Assembly (NCBI GenBank): GCA_900299155.1
Contig: OMIS01000011.1
Span: 1 to 23,341, forward strand
DNA length: 23,341 nucleotides
Direction of reading: 5' to 3'
From: a bacterium
GTDB taxonomy: Bacteria; Patescibacteriota; Microgenomatia; UBA1400; PJMF01
Positions within the stretch are counted from its first letter, which is position 1. Each line of letters starts with the position of its first letter. The position numbers and the translations under genes are program-made. Below are positions 7,293 to 15,180 of the stretch, piece after piece. The notes under the pieces were generated by a model. That model was not told the DNA's origin and did not search any database. It was given only the letters and a program-made list of their open reading frames with translations.

Positions 7293-9194
7293 ATGTGCAC
7301 AGAAAAAAAGCGCGTTCCAGCGACACTCTTTGAGAGATTAGCTTATTTTGATCCATCAATGAATATCCAGCAATTTGGAACTCTCAGGAGATGCCTCGTA
7401 CGCAGTGCTGGGGCACTAGCTGTGGCTTTGGCACTTTCAGCAGACTACAGCCCACCTCCTTATGACTGTCCTACCCCTTCAGCTGCATTTCATCCCAGTG
7501 AAGTATATGGAACAGATACTTCAGCCCTCACCCAAACCCAAGAGATAGACACCATTGCAGCAAGACTTGAGGCGGCAGTGAAACCACAGTCCGTTGAAGA
7601 ATTGAAAACTGCCCTATCAAACGGAGATAACGTCCTACTTGTGGAAAATGAAACTGGCTTTGCAGAGATGACTGCATTTTTGCAATCACTTACCAATGAT
7701 AGCGCGCTTGCTCAGTTTAAGCCCGCTCTACAGCCTGGAGAGGTTGCCACACTAGAAGTTTCTTCATACCCCGATAGTACAGAATATGGCTCTATTGAGA
7801 ATAAAATTGTGGGCATTATTATTGACCTTGATTGCTTTTCCAAAACATCTATTCATACTCAAGCTCCAGCGATACAAACCTGGGTCAATGCTCGTGAAAT
7901 GACCGCAGTGCAAGGAAGCACCGTGTTTGTACAACGAACTGACTCGTCAGAAACTGAAGTCCACTTTGTCACTACGTTTATTCCTCTTAATCCAGAAAAT
8001 TTTGATACAGCAGCTCAAAGGCTGCAGGGTGGGACGTTCGAAGAAGACAGACATCATGGTGCATTTACTTTAATTTCTGCAGCAGAAGCTGTTCCACTTA
8101 GTGAACCAGCTGATGTAACTTTTATCTGTACTGCTGAAACGTTGAGTAAAGAAACGTATGCATTTTTACACAACGTAGCAGAACAAAAACCCAAAGCCAT
8201 GGTGATTAACCGCTCGTTGAGTATGGATGCAGATTTGATGGAAATATATGAAGCTATGATTCAGAAAATCTCTACTGATTTTCCTGATGTGACCATTGTC
8301 TTTGTCCAATCATATGGGAACAATGGCAAAGAATATCATTTTTATACCAACGGGCTGATTGTCTATGTTTCATCGATTGATCAAAATAATTACCTGTACA
8401 CCTACTCCAATCACAACATCCCTGGCACAGATACTACCAGCACTATTGGGGCACCTGCAGGCTACGAAGTAGCAATTTGGAACGGGCAAAAAACTACCTA
8501 CAATGGGACTTCTTCAGCATCTCCTAAACTTACCAGCGCCACAATTCTGGCATTACAAAATATGAGTCCAGAATTATTTGCAAACATACAGGGCAAATCT
8601 AGCGAAGTAGTCATTAATTCAGTCTTAGATTACATCGAAGCTACTGGACTGCGCAGAATGACTGTAGATACTCTAGAATTTCCCGTACTTACCAGTGCCG
8701 AGATCATCACCACTACGAGCTCATTATCCTTAGAGCAAGCTCAAGCAATGAGTCCGTACCTAACTGGCTATAGTCCTACCATTGACGGGAAGGTCACCAG
8801 TGTAGAAATTACCCTGTATGGCCAAGTTTCACTTCGAGATGCGTACCCCATTTGGGGGATAGATTATCAAAATATATCTCATGGAAAAATTGAGAGTCGT
8901 ACTAGAGAGAATACAATACTTGGATGGCTGTCTACAAACCAGGATGCAAAACTTATATATACCGCTGAGAATTTGCAATCTTCCAGAAAGATTTATATTC
9001 CCACCATCAGTGGCATACCGAGTGAGCCCCGAGGACAAGTACTGCAAGGTTTGCAGCAGTTTTATGAGCAGTTACCCCAGATACAAATCACCTTACCTGG
9101 GGGAGAAATAGCCACAGTAAGTTTTCGTGCACTTACCCGTGGCGCTGATCCATGGGCACCTCTTTCTGCGTTTCTTCCATTTATACAGCATTAG
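7293..9194 (+). CDS. Secreted subtilisin-like (S8) protein, highly diverged
   Basis: A 633-residue protein with an N-terminal hydrophobic stretch preceded by arginines (LRRCLVRSAGALAVALALSA, residues 31-50), most likely a signal peptide. Subtilase landmarks follow in the right order: IVGIIIDLD with Asp178 or Asp180, HHGAFTLISA with His255, SYGNNG with the oxyanion Asn343, and NGTSSASP with the nucleophile Ser407. Around them KAMVINRSLSM, VYVSSIDQNN, YSNHN and IGAPAGYEV match subtilase strands in degraded form. Residues 80-165 may be a prodomain and about 455-633 an unassigned C-terminal domain. The Asp and His motifs are weak, so it may be an unusual peptidase or an inactive relative. An internal ATG at 7359 would place the signal sequence closer to the N-terminus. 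Confidence 0.75.
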   Translation: MCTEKKRVPATLFERLAYFDPSMNIQQFGTLRRCLVRSAGALAVALALSADYSPPPYDCPTPSAAFHPSEVYGTDTSALTQTQEIDTIAARLEAAVKPQSVEELKTALSNGDNVLLVENETGFAEMTAFLQSLTNDSALAQFKPALQPGEVATLEVSSYPDSTEYGSIENKIVGIIIDLDCFSKTSIHTQAPAIQTWVNAREMTAVQGSTVFVQRTDSSETEVHFVTTFIPLNPENFDTAAQRLQGGTFEEDRHHGAFTLISAAEAVPLSEPADVTFICTAETLSKETYAFLHNVAEQKPKAMVINRSLSMDADLMEIYEAMIQKISTDFPDVTIVFVQSYGNNGKEYHFYTNGLIVYVSSIDQNNYLYTYSNHNIPGTDTTSTIGAPAGYEVAIWNGQKTTYNGTSSASPKLTSATILALQNMSPELFANIQGKSSEVVINSVLDYIEATGLRRMTVDTLEFPVLTSAEIITTTSSLSLEQAQAMSPYLTGYSPTIDGKVTSVEITLYGQVSLRDAYPIWGIDYQNISHGKIESRTRENTILGWLSTNQDAKLIYTAENLQSSRKIYIPTISGIPSEPRGQVLQGLQQFYEQLPQIQITLPGGEIATVSFRALTRGADPWAPLSAFLPFIQH

Positions 9195-9216
9195 GTATTT
9201 TTCCATAAATATAGTC

Positions 9217-9245
9217 TTCACAACCGTGTCAAAACTTGCTATAAA
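9217..9245 (+). promoter_or_regulatory. Strong promoter upstream of the cobalamin-type leader
   Basis: TTCACA (9217-9222), a 17-nt spacer ending in TGC, and TATAAA (9240-9245) give a -35 with one mismatch plus an extended -10. The start is expected near 9252, right at the 5' edge of the riboswitch-like RNA. Confidence 0.75.
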
Positions 9246-9251
9246 AAATAC

Positions 9252-9400
9252 ACATATTTTGTGGAATCCAGTGAAATTCTGGAACTGTGCCGCAACGGTA
9301 AAAGAAATTTTTGCTTGAAATATAGCAGTATTCTCAAGTCCGATCTTCAAAATACACTGCAAGAAGACTTGCAGTAACCGACGAGCATCGGAAGCGGTGG
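9252..9400 (+). ncRNA. Cobalamin riboswitch-like aptamer
   Basis: The conserved cobalamin-riboswitch core is readable: GTGGAATCCAGTGAAATTC then CTGGAACTGTGCCGCAACGG and TAA (9261-9300), close to the E. coli btuB leader in this part. A 9-bp arm follows (9314-9322 with 9329-9338, one bulged base), then CAAGTCCGA (9335-9343), the first half of the B12 box. The second half, CACTGC, is displaced by an 11-nt stretch; the extra bases pair 9255-9261 with 9348-9354 (TATTTTG and CAAAATA) in the place of stem P3. A perfect 8-bp hairpin (9356-9375) and a 4-bp one (9378-9391) come next. It should sense a cobalamin; which form is not predictable by eye. Confidence 0.8.
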
Positions 9401-9441
9401 CTACAGTTGTATACCCAACTGACTATAGGGACACCTCCGCT
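9393..9441 (+). promoter_or_regulatory. Expression platform of the cobalamin-type leader
   Basis: AGCGG (9393-9397) can pair with CCGCT (9437-9441), enclosing a perfect CAGTTG and CAACTG hairpin (9404-9421). The same GCGGT (9394-9398) can instead pair with GCCGC in the aptamer loop (9289-9293), giving a plausible ligand-dependent choice. This is inferred from complementarity only. Confidence 0.4.
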
Positions 9442-9450
9442 CCCCGACTG

Positions 9451-9473
9451 CTCCTCTCAATGAGGAGTTTTTT
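9451..9473 (+). terminator. Intrinsic terminator-like or SD-masking hairpin
   Basis: CTCCTC (9451-9456), a 5-nt loop, GAGGAG (9462-9467) and six Ts (9468-9473) form a textbook small Rho-independent terminator 50 nt after the aptamer. The GAGGAG arm is also a strong Shine-Dalgarno sequence 4 nt before the TTG at 9472, so the hairpin could block translation instead of, or as well as, ending transcription. Confidence 0.7.
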
Positions 9474-11349
9474 GTTAGCCGAACAATTTTTTAGACCATC
9501 ATTTTCAGATTCATCTCCGATGCTTCAGGAGCCAGATTCAGCTTCAAAAGAAGCAAAAAAGAAGCCAAACACAAACTTTGGATTGGGTATGCTCTGGCAT
9601 GGGGTTGTTGAGCAGCTGTCAGTAGCTGCTCATAGTGCGAAGGAGAGACTGCTCCCTCGTAAAGAATTTACGATCTGGACTTCTCAGCGGTACTTTGATG
9701 CCTGGGCGTTGTCACAGTCATCAGATGAGCAGGCAGCTATTTACAAGGAACTTGATCCCGATCTGGAATCTCTCTTTGATGAGCATGCATTTAATAAACT
9801 TGCGGTCAGGTATGAGTATGGGCCCAACGGGATTCGTAATGGCTACAGTCAAAGCATGATTGAAATCGCTCAAAACTTCTTAGAGCATCTGCGTATCCAT
9901 GGGCTCTCTACAGAACGTGCTGAACTTGAAGTGGCAGTGGCAGAGGCTGCAACCGCATGGATGAACGACCTCAGTGTACAGGTCGGAGAAAAAATAGTTT
10001 TTATGAGCCCTCGTGGGAGCGAAGCAGAACTCTATCCAGGATTACAGGAAGAAAATCATGTATTTGTAAATATTTTAGAAAAAACAGCTACTGGCTTTAT
10101 CTTTTATGAATTTAGAAACTACGATACGCATCAAGCTCTGCCTCTCCTACAACAAAGAATCGTCCAAAAATCAGGTGGATCAAGTCAAAAAATCTCTACA
10201 CTTCATCCTGAATACTATACCCAGCATATTATCACCAATTTTGTGCAGGTACCTGCCACATTTTCAGTGAGTGATATCACTAATGAGATCTACTTTAACA
10301 AACTAAAGTGGAAAATAAACATTGATACACAGATACCAAATCTCAATGAGGCTGCGGTGCAAGCACACAGTGCACAAGTGCGGGACTTTTGTGTACGAAA
10401 GTTTAAGGAATTGACAACTGAGAGTCTCACTCAGTCAGAAAAAGTCGCTGCCTTTGATCTGTTGATTGTCCTTGTACGTAAAGAACTTAATAAGTGGGTG
10501 GAAAATAATGCCACCAACTATGATGCCACCAAACAAATTGAATATGCACTGCATTTAGATGTTGTAGAAAACATCTGGCAAATCCAGCGAAAAAAACAAG
10601 CTGGAGCAGATCTAGAACATCAAGAAAAAGCAGCCCTACGCAATTTTTTAGATATGACTCAGCTCAATCCTGCCCTGCCGTTTCAGAGGATGACTAGTTT
10701 GGCACACTGTATTGTGGGTACCCCCACGAGCTTACTAAAAATTCAAGCCATGCCCAATCTGACATCTTCTGTAGTCTCACTGAACGGTTTTGAAGCAAAT
10801 ATCTTTTCACAACTTTCTCTCAAAGAACGTCAAGAATATATAACAGAACTGAAACGGTATGCTCGCATTTCATTACAAGGTGAGGTCTGGTATGTGCCAC
10901 CTGAGTACCTCGCAGGCAAAGGCTGTTATGTTGATCCCGCTACTGGACTTGTGATGGGACCTTGTGGTTTAGCACTTTCAGATCCTCGTGAAACAAATGC
11001 CAAACGCGAAGAGGACTACTTTGCACTACTTGGGCAGCTGCAAAGTACTTCAGAACTTGATAGTAAATTGGATTCATTAAGTGCTTCTCAAAAAGAACTG
11101 GTTTTAGCCTTGTACTTTAGTTTAGTAAAGTGGATTTTTGTGGCATCTGCTTCATTTGAAAAAATTTTTCACTGTGATATTTTGAGGCCAGAATCTGAGA
11201 TTAAAGCAGAATTCAAAGATGTATATAGAGCACTTCGCGAAGCGTTTAATCCTCTGCCACAGTTAGTACTCTACCTGGCAGAAAAAGCACAATTTGATCA
11301 GGATGAATTTTCCAAGCTTGAAGCATCTGCTCTGGGAATTACAACGTAA
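9472..11349 (+). CDS. Unknown large protein under a cobalamin-type riboswitch
   Basis: I do not recognise this family. The frame opens at GTG 9397, but codons before about 9470 lie in the structured leader, so a later start is likelier: TTG 9472 (GAGGAG upstream; 625 residues) or ATG 9520 (609 residues). ATG 9460 is inside the terminator stem. No signal peptide or membrane segment is seen. An early basic stretch (KEAKKKP) is followed by mixed helices; a segment with GEKIVFMSPRGSEAE and GFIFYEFRNYDTHQ looks like a beta-rich module. Near the C-terminus there is a cysteine-containing motif, GKGCYVDPATGLVMGPCG then DPRE. No B12-binding DxHxxG motif is visible, so its link to cobalamin is unknown. 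It ends in a 52-bp convergent overlap with the GNAT gene. Confidence 0.7.
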   Translation: MLAEQFFRPSFSDSSPMLQEPDSASKEAKKKPNTNFGLGMLWHGVVEQLSVAAHSAKERLLPRKEFTIWTSQRYFDAWALSQSSDEQAAIYKELDPDLESLFDEHAFNKLAVRYEYGPNGIRNGYSQSMIEIAQNFLEHLRIHGLSTERAELEVAVAEAATAWMNDLSVQVGEKIVFMSPRGSEAELYPGLQEENHVFVNILEKTATGFIFYEFRNYDTHQALPLLQQRIVQKSGGSSQKISTLHPEYYTQHIITNFVQVPATFSVSDITNEIYFNKLKWKINIDTQIPNLNEAAVQAHSAQVRDFCVRKFKELTTESLTQSEKVAAFDLLIVLVRKELNKWVENNATNYDATKQIEYALHLDVVENIWQIQRKKQAGADLEHQEKAALRNFLDMTQLNPALPFQRMTSLAHCIVGTPTSLLKIQAMPNLTSSVVSLNGFEANIFSQLSLKERQEYITELKRYARISLQGEVWYVPPEYLAGKGCYVDPATGLVMGPCGLALSDPRETNAKREEDYFALLGQLQSTSELDSKLDSLSASQKELVLALYFSLVKWIFVASASFEKIFHCDILRPESEIKAEFKDVYRALREAFNPLPQLVLYLAEKAQFDQDEFSKLEASALGITT

Positions 11350-11663
11350 TCAATAGCTTGCTGGAATATTCTTCTCTCTTCTACATATCCTCTTTCCAAT
11401 AGTTTGAGCCAAAAATTAGCTGATTCAGTGCGGATTCCATTAGTCATCAGCTCAAAACCCATTTCACTAGAATAGTTTGCAAGTGTTTGTAAAATAGCAG
11501 TGGCATGACCCCTGTTTTGAGAATCAGAGTTAACTGAGATTTCAAAAAAAATAACTTTTTGAAGTATGGAGATTGCTAACTGTAGAGTTGCAGTTACCTC
11601 AGAAGACAGAAGCATGTGGCAAATAAAAATATTTGTGCCAAGTGTGTCATCAATAAATCGCAA
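11298..11663 (-). CDS. Small GNAT-family N-acetyltransferase
   Basis: The acetyl-CoA pyrophosphate loop, QNRGHATAILQTLANYSSEMGF in part (motif A, residues about 49-66), and the C-terminal SANFWLKLLERGYV segment mark a GNAT fold. At 121 residues it is short, and the first helices of the fold appear missing or reduced. The start is a TTG at 11663; the frame stays open upstream for about 20 codons without an ATG, GTG or TTG, so a rarer start is possible. TATTCT at 11700-11705 may be its -10. Substrate is unknown. Its last 17 codons and stop overlap the convergent 625-residue gene. Confidence 0.65.
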   Translation of the reverse strand: MRFIDDTLGTNIFICHMLLSSEVTATLQLAISILQKVIFFEISVNSDSQNRGHATAILQTLANYSSEMGFELMTNGIRTESANFWLKLLERGYVEERRIFQQAIDYVVIPRADASSLENSS

Positions 11664-11759
11664 TGTATATCCATTAGTGAACTTAACTTCTGAACCTGTA
11701 GAATATGCGACTAAAGATTCTTATGACATACATTGACTCTTATGTAGAGTACAGTACTG

Positions 11760-12689
11760 CTAGAGAGCAATTAATCCTTTTAGACGCTGAACGTTTTCTG
11801 CATCTGGGCCTTCTTCATCAAGTCCAGGGACTTCCAAAATAAGTGGTACAGTTTCACGGAGTTGTGGTAGGTTCAAAAAGACTTTCATATCAGCCTGCGG
11901 GATCATTCCATCACCCAGGTTTTGATGGCGGTCTCGACCACTTCCAAATGGATCTTTACTATCATTTACATGAATGCACTTGAGCGCATCCCACAAGCCT
12001 AACTCAGTGATCATGGCACGAGCAGAAAGTGCACCACGTCTATGTGCATTTTTCATATCTTTTTCACTTTTACCTGTGAAAGTCAGATCTGGTGCAACCT
12101 CTCCCAAATAGTATCCAGCAGCATGCGCATGGCAGGTATCAAAACACCAACCAATTCGTCCATTTGAAACATACTTTCCTATCTGCTCTACCCGTTCTAG
12201 AATCTCTGCCACTTCTTTCAAATCATCACCCACTTTTCCATTTTGGCCCGCAGCATTTTCTATCAAAAAACAAGAATTTGCAGGTGTGGCTTTCAATAAA
12301 TCAGCAATGACTTGTATGACTTGGTCTCGGGCATTTTCCCATCCCCTACCTTGGTGACTTCCGACGTGGACTACTACGCCGCCACCGCCGATAGCAGCAT
12401 CAAACTCCAGTTCGTACTTGAGTGATTTGAATGATTTTTCTACATTTTCAGCTTTATCACTCGCCAAGTTCACCAAATACAGAGCATGCGTCACCACTGG
12501 ATTAACACCAAGTCTGTCACGCGTTTGCAAAAACTCTGGGGTGACAATTAGCTCCAACGTCCGCCGTTGCCAGATACGAGGGCTACCAGAAAAAATTTGC
12601 ATGGCGTTACAGCCCATCTTGACAGCCTTTTCTACTGCTGCTGCAAAATTTTCAACTCCACCAATATGTGCGCCAACTTTTCTTGTCAT
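11760..12689 (-). CDS. nfo: Endonuclease IV, AP-site DNA repair
   Basis: Cleaves DNA 5' to abasic sites in base-excision repair and removes 3' blocking groups. The three-metal ligand set is complete: VVTHALYL (His), VVHVGSH (His), FLIENAAGQ (Glu), WCFDTCHAHAAGY (Asp and His), CIHVNDSKDP (His), DRHQNLGDG (Asp and His) and LILEVPG (Glu). I chose the ATG at 12689 because MTRKVGAHIGG matches the family; 17 upstream codons in frame would overlap the promoter. Length is 309 residues against about 285. The start is 8 nt after a -10 box, so the mRNA is probably leaderless. It is divergent from the FkbM-type gene by 34 bp. Confidence 0.96.
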   Translation of the reverse strand: MTRKVGAHIGGVENFAAAVEKAVKMGCNAMQIFSGSPRIWQRRTLELIVTPEFLQTRDRLGVNPVVTHALYLVNLASDKAENVEKSFKSLKYELEFDAAIGGGGVVVHVGSHQGRGWENARDQVIQVIADLLKATPANSCFLIENAAGQNGKVGDDLKEVAEILERVEQIGKYVSNGRIGWCFDTCHAHAAGYYLGEVAPDLTFTGKSEKDMKNAHRRGALSARAMITELGLWDALKCIHVNDSKDPFGSGRDRHQNLGDGMIPQADMKVFLNLPQLRETVPLILEVPGLDEEGPDAENVQRLKGLIAL

Positions 12690-12696
12690 ATTTGTG

Positions 12697-12703
12697 TAGA
12701 ATA
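12697..12703. promoter_or_regulatory. Overlapping divergent -10 boxes of nfo and the methyltransferase gene
   Basis: TAGAAT on the plus strand (12697-12702) and TATTCT on the minus strand (12698-12703) share five bases. On the minus strand TGG precedes the box, giving an extended -10 for nfo. The plus-strand start would leave about 15 nt before the ATG at 12724. Confidence 0.5.
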
Positions 12704-12723
12704 CCATACTAGGATTGTCTTTT

Positions 12724-13446
12724 ATGGAACAACTTAGCATTGAACAATTTACTGTCTGGTGTGAAAACCGCGAAGAAGCATTAAAAATTAAACAAGAGAT
12801 TTTTTCTCATCATATATATTTCTTTGAAACAGAGAATCCAAGACCCGTTATTATTGACGCTGGTGCGCACATTGGTCTGGCCACTCTATATTTCAAGAAA
12901 CTATACCCAGACGCCCAGATCATTGCAATCGAACCACACCCTCATTCATTCAAGCTACTTGAGAAAAATGTGTCTGAAAATTATCTTACAGATGTGACGT
13001 GCATCAATGCTGCACTCGTTGGCTCAAATGAAGTTCTCAATGGTCTGCGTCCACTGTACGCAGACACTGAGTTTCAGTGGTTTAGTACCGCATCATTTTT
13101 ACCAGGAGCATGGAACAAAGCACAACAAACAGCTCCACTGTCAGTAGCCACACTTTCACTCGCTAAAGTGATAAAAAATATTGGTAGTACGGTTGATTTA
13201 TTAAAGATTGACATTGAAGGTGCAGAACAAGAAGTTCTTCGTGAAGCACGCCCTGCTCTTGCAAAAGTCGCACATATTATTTGTGAATACCACATGACAG
13301 CATCACAAGATCGAGGACTCTTTCTGGAGTTCCTTGAAATAGAAGGCTTTGAGGTCACTCACGAGAACAAGAAAGAGAGCCATCACAGCAAGCATGAGCT
13401 AGAATTAATTGAAGCAGTACGGCCATGGGACACTCCAAACACCTAA
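12724..13446 (+). CDS. FkbM-family SAM-dependent methyltransferase
   Basis: A 240-residue Rossmann-fold methyltransferase. VIIDAGAHIGLATLYFKK (about residues 43-60) is the S-adenosylmethionine-binding motif I, IIAIEPHPHSFKLLEKNV is motif II, and VDLLKIDIEGAEQEVLRE is the hallmark FkbM block. The family methylates hydroxyl groups on sugars, polyketides and other small molecules, so the substrate cannot be told. The ATG at 12724 is preferred to an in-frame TTG at 12715. No glycosyltransferase or sugar cluster is nearby. Its end converges on a small gene across a short hairpin. Confidence 0.88.
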   Translation: MEQLSIEQFTVWCENREEALKIKQEIFSHHIYFFETENPRPVIIDAGAHIGLATLYFKKLYPDAQIIAIEPHPHSFKLLEKNVSENYLTDVTCINAALVGSNEVLNGLRPLYADTEFQWFSTASFLPGAWNKAQQTAPLSVATLSLAKVIKNIGSTVDLLKIDIEGAEQEVLREARPALAKVAHIICEYHMTASQDRGLFLEFLEIEGFEVTHENKKESHHSKHELELIEAVRPWDTPNT

Positions 13447-13455
13447 ATTGAGGTG
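13440..13455. terminator. Weak hairpin between convergent genes
   Basis: CACCT and AGGTG with a 6-nt loop overlap the stop of the methyltransferase gene, just before the convergent gene's end. It has no T-run, so termination is uncertain. Confidence 0.3.
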
Positions 13456-13456
13456 C

Positions 13457-13810
13457 TTACTCGGCCCTAACTTCCGCCACACCTTCAGGAACTGCATATA
13501 TTCCAAATGTAAACGTAATTGCACCAGTCAGGTCATCGCGTATAGCTTGGGTAATTATGTGGGATAGTTCTGCTTGCTCTCTTGTAACTGTAATGATTGC
13601 TCCCAAGAATATCTGTGCTAGCACTGGATATTCTCTTGAGAGCTTTTCTGCAGTCACAGTATACATACCTACATCACTATTTGCTCTCAGTACCTCTGCT
13701 AATACTGCGATTACATGATTAAACGTTTGGTTAAAAGTTTTTTCTCGAGTGCTTATACCAGCATAAGACATTATTGAATTAATTCTTATAGCTAAATTTG
13801 TTTCATGCAT
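13457..13810 (-). CDS. Hypothetical protein, 117 residues
   Basis: I do not recognise it. The protein is soluble, with a helical N-terminal half (TREKTFNQTFNHVIAVLAEVLRAN) and a C-terminal half alternating strands and helices (GAIITVTREQAELSHII; GAITFTFGIYAVPEGVAEV). The start has AAGGAA 7 nt upstream and TATAGT at 13824-13829, so it may be transcribed alone. It lies 56 nt after glyA on the same strand. Confidence 0.6.
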   Translation of the reverse strand: MHETNLAIRINSIMSYAGISTREKTFNQTFNHVIAVLAEVLRANSDVGMYTVTAEKLSREYPVLAQIFLGAIITVTREQAELSHIITQAIRDDLTGAITFTFGIYAVPEGVAEVRAE

Positions 13811-13866
13811 AGAAAAATTCCTTACTATACTACTACTTTCAGTACTGACGATTCATGCCGTAAGTG

Positions 13867-15180
13867 CTACCACTTAAATAATGGGAAATTTTTTGTTACA
13901 GCAGTAACCTCTTTTCTGATCTTGAGTAAAACAGGATCCTTCTGAGCGCGTACACGGAAGTCCTTCAAGAAAGCAGCGCGCTGTTTTGGATCTGATGGCA
14001 GTTGTTCAGTTTTTACATGCTCAACAACACGAGCAATCCAACCAGCGATCTGACGCATTTCTTTTTCTTTCATTCCTCTGGTTGTTACAAGAGGAGTGCC
14101 TACTCGTATACCTGAAGGATAAAATGGAGAACCCTTTTCAGTGGGGACAGTATTGCGATTGGCATATATGCCTGCTACATCCATGGCAAATGCTACTTGC
14201 GTACCCAAGCTTACTCCAAACGGAGTTAAGTCTATTACCATCAGGTGAGTCTCAGTACCACCCCCCACTAAAGTAAGTCCCAATTTTTTGAACTCAGCAG
14301 CCATTGCATCTGCATTTTTGCGAATCTGTTGAGCATACTTCTTAAACTTTGGCTTAGCTGCCTCTGCCGCTGCGACAGCGATTCCAGCACTAGTAGCATT
14401 GTGTGGGCCTCCTTGTAGACCTGGAATGATAGCAGCATCAATCTTCTTACCCAATTCAGGATCACGCTTTAAACCACGATCGGTAGCTAAAATCATTGCA
14501 CCACGAGGGCCACGGAAGGTTTTATGGGTTGTAGTCATAATAACATCTGCATATGGCACAGGACTCATATGCTCACCACCAATAACCAAGCCAGTGACGT
14601 GAGAAATATCTGCCACAAGCCAAGCACCTACCATATCTGCAATTGCTCTAAATTTTTTAAAATCTAGTTCAAATGGGTAAGCAGTATTTCCAGCCACAAT
14701 CACTTTAGGTTTGTGTTTTAAAGCTAGTTTTTCTACTTCTGCAAAGTCAATTCGGGCATCCGCTGTAACTCCATATTGAACAGAGGTATAAAAACGGCCA
14801 GAGGCAGTAACATCTGGATGTCCATGAGTCAAATGCCCACCCATCGAAAGTTTTAAGCCCATCAATGTTTCACCTGGTTTCATCAAAGCAAAGTAAATCG
14901 CAAAGTTTGCAGGGCTACCAGAATATGGCTGCACATTTACATATGGGACTTTAAACAGCTCTTTCACGCGATCTATTGCCAACTGCTCTACTTGATCAAC
15001 GATCTGATTACCCTCATAGTAACGGCGTCCTGGGTAACCTTCTGCATATTTATTGGACAAACAAGTTGCAAGCACTGCGGAAACTTCTGGTGAAACATTA
15101 TTTTCAGAAGGTATTAAACCGATCATTTCTGTTTGACGCTGCTCCTCTTGTTCTATTAATTTAAATATTTTATCTGTCAT
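13867..15180 (-). CDS. glyA: Serine hydroxymethyltransferase
   Basis: A pyridoxal-phosphate enzyme that converts serine and tetrahydrofolate to glycine and methylene-tetrahydrofolate. It feeds the folate pool used by FolD. Visible motifs: IPSENNVSPEV, NKYAEGYPGRRYYEG, NVQPYSGSPANFAIY, VADISHVTGL with Asp191, and MTTTHKTFRGPRG with the PLP-binding Lys220. The C-terminal SGIRVGTPLVTTRGMKE is also typical. The 437-residue length is normal. GAAAGGA lies just before the ATG. A TATAAA at 15209-15214 on the reverse strand is a possible -10. Confidence 0.97.
   Translation of the reverse strand: MTDKIFKLIEQEEQRQTEMIGLIPSENNVSPEVSAVLATCLSNKYAEGYPGRRYYEGNQIVDQVEQLAIDRVKELFKVPYVNVQPYSGSPANFAIYFALMKPGETLMGLKLSMGGHLTHGHPDVTASGRFYTSVQYGVTADARIDFAEVEKLALKHKPKVIVAGNTAYPFELDFKKFRAIADMVGAWLVADISHVTGLVIGGEHMSPVPYADVIMTTTHKTFRGPRGAMILATDRGLKRDPELGKKIDAAIIPGLQGGPHNATSAGIAVAAAEAAKPKFKKYAQQIRKNADAMAAEFKKLGLTLVGGGTETHLMVIDLTPFGVSLGTQVAFAMDVAGIYANRNTVPTEKGSPFYPSGIRVGTPLVTTRGMKEKEMRQIAGWIARVVEHVKTEQLPSDPKQRAAFLKDFRVRAQKDPVLLKIRKEVTAVTKNFPLFKW

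Noticed and set aside
13986..14276. Plus-strand 96-codon frame within glyA
   Set aside because: It is antisense to a strongly conserved enzyme and resembles nothing known.
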